Assembly: GCA_964514655.1 (NCBI GenBank)
Contig: CAZEQY010000007.1
Coordinates: 45,041 to 109,040 of the forward strand
From: SZAS-7 sp964514655
Lineage (GTDB): Bacteria > Chlamydiota > Chlamydiia > Chlamydiales > FEN-1388
Direction: 5' to 3'
Length of the DNA: 64,000 nucleotides
The position numbers were made by a program, and so were the translations under genes. Below, piece after piece: positions 51,536 through 59,364 of the stretch; position 1 is the stretch's first letter; every line of letters starts with the position of its first letter. The notes under the pieces are model-generated. The model made no database searches. It worked only from the letters and a program-made list of their open reading frames with translations, and was not told the origin of the DNA.

Positions 51536-52507
51536 ATGATGAAGTGGCTTTTAGCGCTATTAATAGCAGTATCTAGCGTAGTATATGCTCACGATGCAAA
51601 GGTGCTTGTTGTTGCACCTGATCCTTTTATTCGAAACGCCCTTGTGCGCAGACTGCAGATGGAAGGCTATCATTATGTACGCGAAGAAGCCTGTGAAAAA
51701 ACAGGTCACATGACTGCCCTTTTTAGCGAGTTTCATCCTGACTTTGTGATTGTAGATGGCACTAAAAAAGATCCCACAGACACAATGATCATCGACACGC
51801 AAGTAATAACAGCATGCTATAACTCAAACGTCAAGCGAGCGATTGTACTAAGCCCTGTTGATGTCTATCCTCCAAATACAAAACTACCCTTCAAGGAAGA
51901 TTCATTGCTAGAGCTTAAGCGCGAAACTCTAAAAGACCCGCGCCAAATTGCAAAAATAACAGCTCTTGCACAGTGTCACGAAAATAACGGCCTTAAAAAG
52001 CCGCGATTTATCTTTTGCCCCTACACATACCTTGCGGGCCCCCACGACACAGGCTTTACGCAAGACTCTAGCCACCCTGTCAAAAATATCGCAACTCGCA
52101 TCTTGAAAGCAAAGTGGCAAAAAAACCCCATGGCCGTAATCTCAAACGATGGACGAGCCCGCTATGAGCTTATGCATATCGATGATATGGCATCAGCTGT
52201 TGTATACCTACTTACAGCGCCTGTTGAAGATGAAGTCATAAACATTGCCTACGGCTCAGACACCAATATCAGAAACATCGCTGAATATATAAAAAGCCAC
52301 CTAAAATTTGAGGGAAGGCTTATCTACGACAGCACAAGCTTTGATGATGTTGCTCGGACAGTTCTTGACAACTCGCGACTTACAGCTCTTGGCTGGTATC
52401 CCACAGTACCTTCTCAAGACATCATCAAAGACACTGTTCTCTGGCTTGAAACAAAGCTAGATCAACCCTACAATGCTTTAGAAGAAACCCCTTTTATTCT
52501 CCCCTAA
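51536..52507 (+). CDS. exported GDP-fucose synthase-like protein lacking catalytic Tyr
   Basis: The 323-residue protein starts with a Sec signal (MMKWLLALLIAVSSVVYA, cut before HDAK). The rest follows the extended short-chain dehydrogenase layout of GDP-L-fucose synthase: LSPVDVYPP, LPFKEDSLLELKRETLKDP, IAKITALAQCHENNG, YTYLAGPHDTGF and ELMHIDDMASAVVYLL. The N-terminal nucleotide motif GxxGxxG is lost (VVAPDPFIRNALV), and the catalytic Tyr of YxxxK is Arg (R136-Q-I-A-K140). The protein is therefore probably not a dehydrogenase. The folded domain would sit in the periplasm, where NADP is absent. It may bind a sugar or a protein. ATG 51536 with GGGG upstream is the best start. Downstream is an alpha/beta hydrolase-like gene after 18 bp. 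Confidence 0.75.
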   Translation: MMKWLLALLIAVSSVVYAHDAKVLVVAPDPFIRNALVRRLQMEGYHYVREEACEKTGHMTALFSEFHPDFVIVDGTKKDPTDTMIIDTQVITACYNSNVKRAIVLSPVDVYPPNTKLPFKEDSLLELKRETLKDPRQIAKITALAQCHENNGLKKPRFIFCPYTYLAGPHDTGFTQDSSHPVKNIATRILKAKWQKNPMAVISNDGRARYELMHIDDMASAVVYLLTAPVEDEVINIAYGSDTNIRNIAEYIKSHLKFEGRLIYDSTSFDDVARTVLDNSRLTALGWYPTVPSQDIIKDTVLWLETKLDQPYNALEETPFILP

Positions 52508-52525
52508 CGCTTAAGGACGTAGTTT

Positions 52526-53515
52526 ATGGATGCTTTAGCTGCCTCAGGACCCAAGGTTACGATTCCGGTGATGCTTGTACAAGCGACATATAAAGCGTGT
52601 GAGCGCATCAAAACTATTGCCCTACAAATCCTCACAAGAGCTGTTGACTGGGTTAAAAAGACCCTTGCTTGCAATATTGCTCCACTTATTCTGCCTTCGC
52701 TATTGCCCAAGCGCTTTCCAGTCTCTCAAGAAGCAGTCGACACTATACTTGCCGAGCTTAATAGCTCACAATCAAAGGCAATGGCTGCAACATATACCTC
52801 ACCTGATGCAGCAAAAATTTCGGTCCTAACGCTCCTTTCGTCTAAAAACCCGAGCAAAACTACCGTTATATACCTGCCATCAAGAAGTGGAAGCTGGCAA
52901 GATTCCATACAGTATCTAAGGCGCCTACACCTTGATGCAAATGTCCACATCTATGCACCAAACTTTCGCTCAAAAGATGCCGCTACCCTCGAAAATGACA
53001 TCTATCAGTTCTCAAAGTGGCTGATACAAAATGGCATTCCTTCAGATAAGCTTATCTTCTTTGGAAGCGACATAGGAGCTTTTATAGCAACATGTGTTGC
53101 CGGCAAGCTTGCGGATGAAGATATCACTGTAGATGTAATTTCTGATGCGGGGGCAAAATCTATGCATAGCTACGTGCAGCATAATTTTCCCCTGTGTAGC
53201 AACGCTGTTGCCACATTTGTCTCAAGCATCGGCTGGGAGTTTGATGTTGAAGAAGCGCTCAAAAAGCTAAAAGGACGCTTTATCTCTTTATCAAGCCCGC
53301 ACGATCCCGTCGTGCCCCCATCAATAAGCGTCAACACCCTCACAGAAAACACCACCCTTCAGTGTACCGTACTCAATATCGCCAAAGATGAAAACATCTT
53401 TGCCCAAGAGCAGCCCCAACGGGCTGAAGACCCCAACTGCTGCATCCACACCCGCCCCTACACGGAACAAGAACATGCTGCCCTAGTCCAGGTTATACGC
53501 GCCGGTAGACGCTGA
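52526..53515 (+). CDS. alpha/beta-hydrolase-like protein with Asp at the nucleophile elbow
   Basis: The 329-residue protein has an amphipathic N-terminal region (residues 10-60) and then an alpha/beta hydrolase fold from about 95 on: ISVLTLLSSKNPSKTTVIYLPSRSGSWQDS, NVHIYAPNFRSKDAATLENDI, LIFFGSDIGAFIAT. The nucleophile-elbow GxSxG reads GSDIG (180-184), placing Asp at the nucleophile position, as in epoxide hydrolases and haloalkane dehalogenases; however, the neighbouring oxyanion features are unclear, so it may be inactive. A later acid in HDPVVPP and a His in EQEHAALV could complete the triad. It shares 23 bp with the converging methyltransferase gene. The upstream gene may be co-transcribed. 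Confidence 0.6.
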   Translation: MDALAASGPKVTIPVMLVQATYKACERIKTIALQILTRAVDWVKKTLACNIAPLILPSLLPKRFPVSQEAVDTILAELNSSQSKAMAATYTSPDAAKISVLTLLSSKNPSKTTVIYLPSRSGSWQDSIQYLRRLHLDANVHIYAPNFRSKDAATLENDIYQFSKWLIQNGIPSDKLIFFGSDIGAFIATCVAGKLADEDITVDVISDAGAKSMHSYVQHNFPLCSNAVATFVSSIGWEFDVEEALKKLKGRFISLSSPHDPVVPPSISVNTLTENTTLQCTVLNIAKDENIFAQEQPQRAEDPNCCIHTRPYTEQEHAALVQVIRAGRR

Positions 53516-54233
53516 CGTAGTATTTTACTTTTATAGGAAGAGCAGAATCGGACTTAAAATGCTGTTGTAGACATTCTTGTACCTTTTGATCCTGTGCTAA
53601 AGTGAGCTTGGGATAGTTCATGCGCGACTTCATATTGGCTAAGGTGCGCTCATAGTCATACTGTTCAACAACTGTAACTTCATGCTTTTCAATGAAGGCA
53701 AAGCCGCAGCTTATAAGAGAATTATGTTCCTGCGTGGCAGCGCGTTTTTTTATTTCGATGTCTAACGATTGCCGTACTACCTCGCACATAAGATCGCCAA
53801 TAGGGTCATTATTTACCACTTCATCACCTACATCAAAAAAGAGGCCTTCGGGCATAAGAGCCTCATGAATGGCCGTAATAGACTTCTCATCTTGAAAAAG
53901 CGATAAAGCACTAAAGGCAACAGCGCTTGTAAAACAAGCTGCCGGAAATAGTTTTGAAAGGTCAGAAACCTTGCCTACGTGGCAGGGAAAACCAGCCCCT
54001 TGCGCGCGGCACTCTTCAAGCATTTCTTTATCAGGATCAAGTCCTATAATTGCAGCGTTTGGACATTTTTTGGATAGTGGAATACTTCCCCTTCCATTGC
54101 CACAGCCTAAATCTATAATACTTTCTTGAGCCTTAAAAAACTGAGCCATCACCGTAAAGAGTAACTCTGGATAGGCAGGCCGTCCTTGAGAGTAAAATTG
54201 CGCTCGCGTACTAGCAGTTGCAGATTGAATCAT
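53493..54233 (-). CDS. class I SAM-dependent methyltransferase
   Basis: The 246-residue protein has the Rossmann methyltransferase motifs in order: ESIIDLGCGNGRGSIPL (motif I), IIGLDPDKEMLEECR (acid after strand 2), FTSAVAFSALSLFQDEKSIT (motif IV region) and GLFFDVGDEVVNN (motif VI region). The N-terminal ASTRAQFYSQGRPAYPELLF is the common opening of small-molecule methyltransferases such as the UbiE/trans-aconitate type. The substrate cannot be deduced. It is a single leftward gene, convergent with the hydrolase-like gene. Confidence 0.8.
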   Translation of the reverse strand: MIQSATASTRAQFYSQGRPAYPELLFTVMAQFFKAQESIIDLGCGNGRGSIPLSKKCPNAAIIGLDPDKEMLEECRAQGAGFPCHVGKVSDLSKLFPAACFTSAVAFSALSLFQDEKSITAIHEALMPEGLFFDVGDEVVNNDPIGDLMCEVVRQSLDIEIKKRAATQEHNSLISCGFAFIEKHEVTVVEQYDYERTLANMKSRMNYPKLTLAQDQKVQECLQQHFKSDSALPIKVKYYVSVYRRV

Positions 54234-54345
54234 GCACGATATACTAGCAAAACATGAAATATTTTCAGATTCTTATTTGAAAAATCTTTAGCCTATGGTA
54301 TCAAACCAGAGATGTTGCTATCATTATGGGAGAAAGGTGAAGAAT

Positions 54346-55263
54346 ATGAAAAAATCTCAAGTCGATATCGTAGGATCTCACGCTGCAATGCTTTCGATTG
54401 CCGAAGTGGGGCTTGGTAGCTTACTTCACAGCTTGCATATACCCTTTACGGGCTTTTTTCTTTCGCTTAACCAGATTCTACTGCTATCTCGCGCATCCAG
54501 CATAACAGGAACTCAAGGCTCTCGCTTTACACCAGGCTCTATTTCATTCGTGGCAGCTGCATTAAAAAGCCTTTCTCCTGCCGGAAAAAAACTCACCCCC
54601 ATGCTTGCTATTAGCATGCAAGGGCTACTGTATAATGTAGGCATCTTTTTGTTTGGCCACACAATGCCTGGTAGAGTGCTTGGAGCTACGCTCTCTTGCC
54701 TTTGGGGCCTATGTCAGCCTTTTCTAATCTACTACTGCATCTTTGGTAAAACGCTTTTGCAGGTATTTAAGGAAATTGACGAATATCCAAAAACACTCTG
54801 CTCCTTCGAATTTCCTTCGGTATGGTATCTAGTTGCTACAGTAGTTATCATTAAGATCATCTCAGCGGTCTCTATTGCCCTCTATGCGCCAAGGATGTCA
54901 AGTGACTCTATGGCAAAGTATTTTAGCCGCCTATCTTCGTTCTCCACAAAGAAAAAGCCTATTCAGGCAGTTCCTGAAGGTCCTGGCCGCTATAAAAAAA
55001 TCGCCTGGCTTGCTGCAAAAGACATGTGCGTATGGCCATTTATCGCCTGCGTCATCCTCAGCAGCATAAGCTTTTGGTTTGTAGAAGGCGGAATGAGCAC
55101 TCTCGTTGTCATGAACACCTTACGTCCTATTGCCATAGGCTTTTTACTCTTCTTTGGCATACGCCTACTGCCGATGGAAAAGGTAGCCATTTGGCTTGAG
55201 CGCCAGCACCGCGGCATCGGCCAAGCCTTCCGTATCGCCCTGCACAAAGTCAAACAAATGTAA
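54346..55263 (+). CDS. polytopic membrane protein of unknown function
   Basis: The 305-residue protein has roughly 6-8 membrane segments (GLGSLLHSLHIPFTGFFLSLNQILLL, ISMQGLLYNVGIFLFG, LSCLWGLCQPFLIYYCIFG, VWYLVATVVIIKIISAVSIALY, CVWPFIACVILSSISFWFV, TLRPIAIGFLLFFGIRLL) and a basic C terminus. GGAGAAAGG precedes the ATG at 54346; the 17-codon extension has none. The N-terminal part, with HIPFTGFFLSLNQ, vaguely recalls the S component of energy-coupling vitamin transporters, but I cannot support that further. It converges with yggS, with which it overlaps by 14 bp. Confidence 0.6.
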   Translation: MKKSQVDIVGSHAAMLSIAEVGLGSLLHSLHIPFTGFFLSLNQILLLSRASSITGTQGSRFTPGSISFVAAALKSLSPAGKKLTPMLAISMQGLLYNVGIFLFGHTMPGRVLGATLSCLWGLCQPFLIYYCIFGKTLLQVFKEIDEYPKTLCSFEFPSVWYLVATVVIIKIISAVSIALYAPRMSSDSMAKYFSRLSSFSTKKKPIQAVPEGPGRYKKIAWLAAKDMCVWPFIACVILSSISFWFVEGGMSTLVVMNTLRPIAIGFLLFFGIRLLPMEKVAIWLERQHRGIGQAFRIALHKVKQM

Positions 55264-55888
55264 AGAGACGAGAACCGATGCGAATGAAGGTGGCGCCGCA
55301 CTCGATGGCGATAACAAAGTCGCCTGACATGCCCATCGATAGTTCGGTACACTCAGAGTGCAGTGTCTGTAAGGTTTGCTGTAGCTCTTTTGCCTTTTGA
55401 AAGACTCTTCGAATGATCGTACTATCTTGTGTATTTGGGGCCATCGTCATCAGGCCTCTTACGCGAATATTTGGCAGGGCTATAAGTTCCGAAAATGCCT
55501 CTATAAGGCCTTCAGGGCTAAACCCGTGTTTTGTAGCTTCTTGAGAGATGTTTACTTCAAGGAGTATATCGGTAGTAATGTGCCGCTCTTGGCTTACTTT
55601 TGATACTTTTTTTGCAAGATCTAGGCTATCTATAGAATGGATCAATGCAAATTTGCCAATGACTTTTGGCACCTTTTTTGTCTGCAGTGTGCCTATAAAG
55701 TGCCAGGCAATGTCACTAGGTAGCTGCGGGATTTTTTCTAATGCCTCTTGGACGTACGATTCACCAAAAATACGTAAGCCCTTGTCATATAGTTGCTTTA
55801 TGTCCTCTACGCTTCTACCCTTTGTAACGGCAACAAGCTGCACCTTTTGTTCAGAACTCTTAATGTTCTCTAGGACATCATCAAGCAT
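55250..55888 (-). CDS. yggS: YggS-family PLP homeostasis protein
   Basis: YggS/YBL036C proteins bind pyridoxal phosphate and regulate its balance. The 212-residue protein from ATG 55888 has the PLP Lys in VQLVAVTKGRS (K23), IRIFGESYVQEALEKI, WHFIGTLQTKKVPKVIGKFALIHSIDSL, LEVNISQEATKHGF and the phosphate-binding ending LSMGMSGDFVIAIECGATFIRIGSRLF. Length is typical for the family. It is the last gene of the operon running from 61528. Its start is overlapped by the stop of the upstream small TM gene (TGATG), so translation is coupled. Confidence 0.9.
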   Translation of the reverse strand: MLDDVLENIKSSEQKVQLVAVTKGRSVEDIKQLYDKGLRIFGESYVQEALEKIPQLPSDIAWHFIGTLQTKKVPKVIGKFALIHSIDSLDLAKKVSKVSQERHITTDILLEVNISQEATKHGFSPEGLIEAFSELIALPNIRVRGLMTMAPNTQDSTIIRRVFQKAKELQQTLQTLHSECTELSMGMSGDFVIAIECGATFIRIGSRLFTFV

Positions 55889-56337
55889 CAGCCATTCCAA
55901 GGAAAGGGCGTTTTTCTCCGACTTACAGGCACGCTAAAGACCTCGTATGACAAAAAGAGCATCTTCTTTTGAGGAAGCTTAGCTACAAGCTCTTGGATTG
56001 TTGGCTTTTTAGGGCGCTTTACTACAGCACCCTCGCTATCTGCAAAACTAACATCAAGATGGCGATCTTCTATCGATGTCTTTGTCGCAAAGTCATCAAG
56101 CTGTGAATGAAAAGCAAATGGCTTTTCAGCCTGCTTTGCAATAGCAGGCTGAGGCGCGGCAGGAGGCGCTTTTGGTTTTTTCTTAACCTCTTCAAAGCCC
56201 TCATCATCATCTTCTTCATCTTCATAGCGCCTATTTTCGGGCTTCGTGCCATAGATGCTTCTTGCAACCTGTATGATGCTGTAGAGCACTGCCACTACGC
56301 CAATAATGAGCGATATGTAATCATCAAAATTTTTCAT
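55888..56337 (-). CDS. small membrane-anchored protein of the floA operon
   Basis: The 149-residue protein has one N-terminal membrane segment (YISLIIGVVAVLYSIIQVARSIYG), then an acidic linker (RRYEDEEDDDEGFEEVKKK), a Pro/Ala-rich linker, and a basic C-terminal part (KKMLFLSYEVFSVPVSRRKTPFPWNG). It is not recognised as a family. It sits 3 bp after floA and shares a base with the yggS start, so it belongs to the same operon. It may be a partner of the flotillin/NfeD membrane system, by context only. Confidence 0.6.
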   Translation of the reverse strand: MKNFDDYISLIIGVVAVLYSIIQVARSIYGTKPENRRYEDEEDDDEGFEEVKKKPKAPPAAPQPAIAKQAEKPFAFHSQLDDFATKTSIEDRHLDVSFADSEGAVVKRPKKPTIQELVAKLPQKKMLFLSYEVFSVPVSRRKTPFPWNG

Positions 56338-56340
56338 ACG

Positions 56341-57333
56341 CTATGCAGCAGGTGATGCGCTGCCTCCAGAAAGTTCTTTTCTCATCTTTGTATCTGCCTG
56401 GAGGTTATCCATGCGTAGGTAGTCCATAAAGCCTACTTTGCCGGCTTTTAGAGCTTCTGCCATAGCTTGTGGCACTGCAGCTTGAGCTTCAATGTACTTT
56501 GCTTCCATGTCTTTGACTTTAGCGCTATTTTCTTGTTCAGCAGCAACAGCCATAGCTCGTCGCTCTTCAGCTTTTGCTTGAGCAATGCGCTTATCAGACT
56601 CAGCTTTATCAGCGCGAAGTTTTGCACCGATGTTTTCGCCAATTGCAATATCTGCAATGTCGATAGACAAAATCTCAAACGCTGTCTGGGCATCAAGGCC
56701 CTTATCCAGCACGCGCTTTGAAATAAGCTGCGGGTTTTCAAGAACGAGTAGGTGGTTTTCAGCAGCACCTATTGCGCCAATAATACCTTCACCCACACGG
56801 GCGATGATGGTCTCTTCAGTAGCGCCGCCAACAAGCTGGGCGATGTTTGTGCGCACAGTAACTCTAGCGCGGCATTTTAGCTGCACGCCATCCTTTGCAA
56901 CGCCTGTGATATAGTCTCCGCGGCTTCTATCCGGACAGTCAATAACTTTTGGGTTTACAGACGTACGTACGGCATCCAAAATATCGCGCCCTGCAAGGTC
57001 AATAGCTGTTGCACGCTTCCAGTCAAGTGGGATATTTGCTTTTTCTGCCGCAATAAGTGCCGCAACCACATCAAGCACGCGACCACCTGCTAAGTAGTGC
57101 GTTTCAAGGTCTGCCACGTTAAACTGCTTTAAGCCTGCCTTATAGGCGTTGATATGAGCATTTACGATGATGCGTGGGGGAATTTTTCGCAGGCTCATAC
57201 CCACAATGTTAAAGAGCGATATAGGCGTGCCGCTCACAAGGGCCTGAAACCACAGGCTGATAAACCTGCCAAGTATTATCACCAAGATAAAGGCGATTAC
57301 TGCTAGGACAACTAAGAAAAAGGACACTTCCAT
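56341..57333 (-). CDS. floA: flotillin-like protein FloA
   Basis: FloA is an SPFH-domain protein that forms membrane microdomains in the inner membrane. The 330-residue product starts with a membrane-embedded hairpin (VSFFLVVLAVIAFILVIILGRFISLWF), followed by the SPFH region (RVTVRTNIAQLVGGATEETIIARVGEGIIG, ISKRVLDKGLDAQTAFEILSIDIADIAIGENIGAKL) and a coiled-coil Ala/Glu-rich segment (KAESDKRIAQAKAEERRAMAV). This is the expected layout and length. It is preceded by an NfeD-type gene by 5 bp, the conserved NfeD–FloA pairing. Confidence 0.9.
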   Translation of the reverse strand: MEVSFFLVVLAVIAFILVIILGRFISLWFQALVSGTPISLFNIVGMSLRKIPPRIIVNAHINAYKAGLKQFNVADLETHYLAGGRVLDVVAALIAAEKANIPLDWKRATAIDLAGRDILDAVRTSVNPKVIDCPDRSRGDYITGVAKDGVQLKCRARVTVRTNIAQLVGGATEETIIARVGEGIIGAIGAAENHLLVLENPQLISKRVLDKGLDAQTAFEILSIDIADIAIGENIGAKLRADKAESDKRIAQAKAEERRAMAVAAEQENSAKVKDMEAKYIEAQAAVPQAMAEALKAGKVGFMDYLRMDNLQADTKMRKELSGGSASPAA

Positions 57334-57337
57334 GATA

Positions 57338-57802
57338 CTACCTCAAAGGTTTAACAACATAATTTCCAAGTTCTAGGGCTATAATCTCTACCTCAATACC
57401 TTTATTGAGGTAGGGCCCGCGACAAATAATAGGATAGCGCTTGCCATCGACAAGGGCATAGCCTGAAGGGCCGCATTCTGTAAGGGTGACTCCCCGTTTT
57501 CCGATAATATCGTCTGTCATCTCGGCAGCCTTATAGCCCTCTTGGTCTTTTGAAAGAAAGAAGGTGTTTTTAGCGCTCGACTTTCGAATGCGCCATATGG
57601 CAAAACGAATAACAGCAAGTACAAGAACGGATGTCAAAACAAAAAAAAGCGTGCTTGCAAGCACAGATTCTGATTGAGTAAAAAACGCTATAAGTGCGCC
57701 GAGAACAAATATAGCTGCACCAACAGCAAATGCGCCACTTGGCAAGTAAAATTCAAGCCAGATAAAAAAAAGGCCTAAAAGTAGCAGTAGATAGGGTGTC
57801 AT
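57338..57802 (-). CDS. short NfeD-type membrane protein
   Basis: The 154-residue protein has three or four N-terminal membrane segments (LLLLLGLFFIWLEFYL, GAFAVGAAIFVLGALIAFF, LASTLFFVLTSVLVLAVIRFAIW) and a C-terminal OB-fold domain with KRGVTLTECGPSGYALVDGKRYPIICRG, the NfeD-type signature. It lacks the protease part, so it is the short form. It overlaps the end of the NfeD protease gene by 4 bp (ATGA) and precedes floA by 5 bp. Confidence 0.85.
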   Translation of the reverse strand: MTPYLLLLLGLFFIWLEFYLPSGAFAVGAAIFVLGALIAFFTQSESVLASTLFFVLTSVLVLAVIRFAIWRIRKSSAKNTFFLSKDQEGYKAAEMTDDIIGKRGVTLTECGPSGYALVDGKRYPIICRGPYLNKGIEVEIIALELGNYVVKPLR

Positions 57803-59364
57803 GCGCTATAGTTCTCCTCAACAACGACTTTTGCACCTTCGATACGCACGATAGTAACGCTTGAGCCCTCTTGGATAAAGCTGCCTATGCTTAGTGCATC
57901 ATATTCAGTGTCATCTACCTTTACCTTGCCGGCAGGTCGTAATGCCGCGCTCACAATGGCTTTAGCTCCAACCTTGGGAAGTGCCGATAGTGGCGATGGA
58001 GGCAAACTGCCGGCAATAGCGGCTCGAGAGCGCTTATCATCACTTAACACAAGCACCTTGCCGATACCTAGCTTTGGCCACATATAGCGGCTTAAAAGCA
58101 CTATAACAACTATAGCACATAAAAAAGCACCAGATAGCCATGCAAGGCGGTTTAAAACATATTCTCCGGCAACGTTTAGTGTATCGCCCTGATACTCTAC
58201 GGACTCTATGCCAGGAAGCATCATACCGGCAAGGCCCATAATGATAAAGACAACGCCGATGACGCCAAGTATGCCAAGGGTTGGGAAAAAGAAAATCTCA
58301 AGGCCTACCAAGATAAGCCCAAACACAAGTAAGACACGCTCTAGTATATTTATGGCTTCAAGTGCAAAGCTTGATAAAGCCACCAAAAATAATGAGATGA
58401 GGGCAACCGCTCCGGCAACGCCAAAACCACCTGATGATAACTCCATATAAAAGGCAATAAGCATCACCATAAAGAGTGCTGAAGAGACTGCAGGCGATGC
58501 CAAAATCGCCAAAAACTTTGCCTGCCAGGTAAGCTGCACCTCGTGAACCTGAATATTTGCCTTTTGGAAAAAGGGAATCTGATAAAGTGCCGTTTTTGAT
58601 AGAGGATATACGCCTCTTTCTTCTTCTTTTGCAGAAAGCGGCTCTAGGCTCATAGGCGAAAAGCGTATATCGGCAACGCCGTACTGGATAAGCTGCTCAG
58701 CGTTTAGTGTCAGCAGCTTTCCTTTTGGGCTGATGACGATGTCTTCTTTCTGAATTTCACTTTCTTGAGCAAGCTTGATGATTTTTCCTTCGCGCTCGAC
58801 GAGGATAATATCTTTATCTACCATTGCTTCAGCGATATAGGGATTGCGGCCAAAATAGTTTGCGTGGTTTGCAAAGTCTGTTCTGAGGGCAGAATTTATT
58901 TTTTCTGATGCCGACTGCATCTCACCTGCTTCACCCATAGTTATGGGCTCAGCAGCTCCCATGCTTGCATCCTTTGCTATGACGATGTAGCGGCAGCTAT
59001 AGGCAAGTAACGCGCCAGCTGACATAGCCCAGTTGTCTATATAACAGATAACGGGAATGCCATACTGCACGTCTATTTCTTTAAGAGCATCAGAGATGCG
59101 CTCTGCAGCAAAGACCTCGCCTCCTGGAGAGTTAAGCTCTAAGATTATGGCAGCTGGATTTTGCTTTTTATATTCCTTCATCGCAAGGTTTATATAAATC
59201 CATGTGGACTCACTTATTGCCTCTTTACGATCTGTCAGCTTGATCATGCCAACAAAGGGTTTATCCTGCTGTAGGTGTACATGCTGGCTAAGAGAGTCTT
59301 CAAAGGCATCTGCAAATAGGGATGCACTGAATGCAAAAATAAAGAAAATAAACTTCACAATCAC
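57799..59364 (-). CDS. NfeD-family membrane Ser protease
   Basis: The 521-residue protein has a signal peptide (MIVKFIFFIFAFSASLFA), a ClpP-class serine protease domain with the nucleophile in WAMSAGALLAYS (S115) and a probable general-base Lys at about K155 in SASEKINSALR, four or more membrane segments (about 275-425), and a C-terminal OB-fold NfeD domain (VGAKAIVSAALRPAGKVKVDDTEYDALS). NfeD proteases degrade or regulate membrane proteins with flotillin partners. Its start overlaps the hemL stop by 4 bp (ATGA). The short NfeD gene and floA follow on the same strand. Confidence 0.85.
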   Translation of the reverse strand: MIVKFIFFIFAFSASLFADAFEDSLSQHVHLQQDKPFVGMIKLTDRKEAISESTWIYINLAMKEYKKQNPAAIILELNSPGGEVFAAERISDALKEIDVQYGIPVICYIDNWAMSAGALLAYSCRYIVIAKDASMGAAEPITMGEAGEMQSASEKINSALRTDFANHANYFGRNPYIAEAMVDKDIILVEREGKIIKLAQESEIQKEDIVISPKGKLLTLNAEQLIQYGVADIRFSPMSLEPLSAKEEERGVYPLSKTALYQIPFFQKANIQVHEVQLTWQAKFLAILASPAVSSALFMVMLIAFYMELSSGGFGVAGAVALISLFLVALSSFALEAINILERVLLVFGLILVGLEIFFFPTLGILGVIGVVFIIMGLAGMMLPGIESVEYQGDTLNVAGEYVLNRLAWLSGAFLCAIVVIVLLSRYMWPKLGIGKVLVLSDDKRSRAAIAGSLPPSPLSALPKVGAKAIVSAALRPAGKVKVDDTEYDALSIGSFIQEGSSVTIVRIEGAKVVVEENYSA

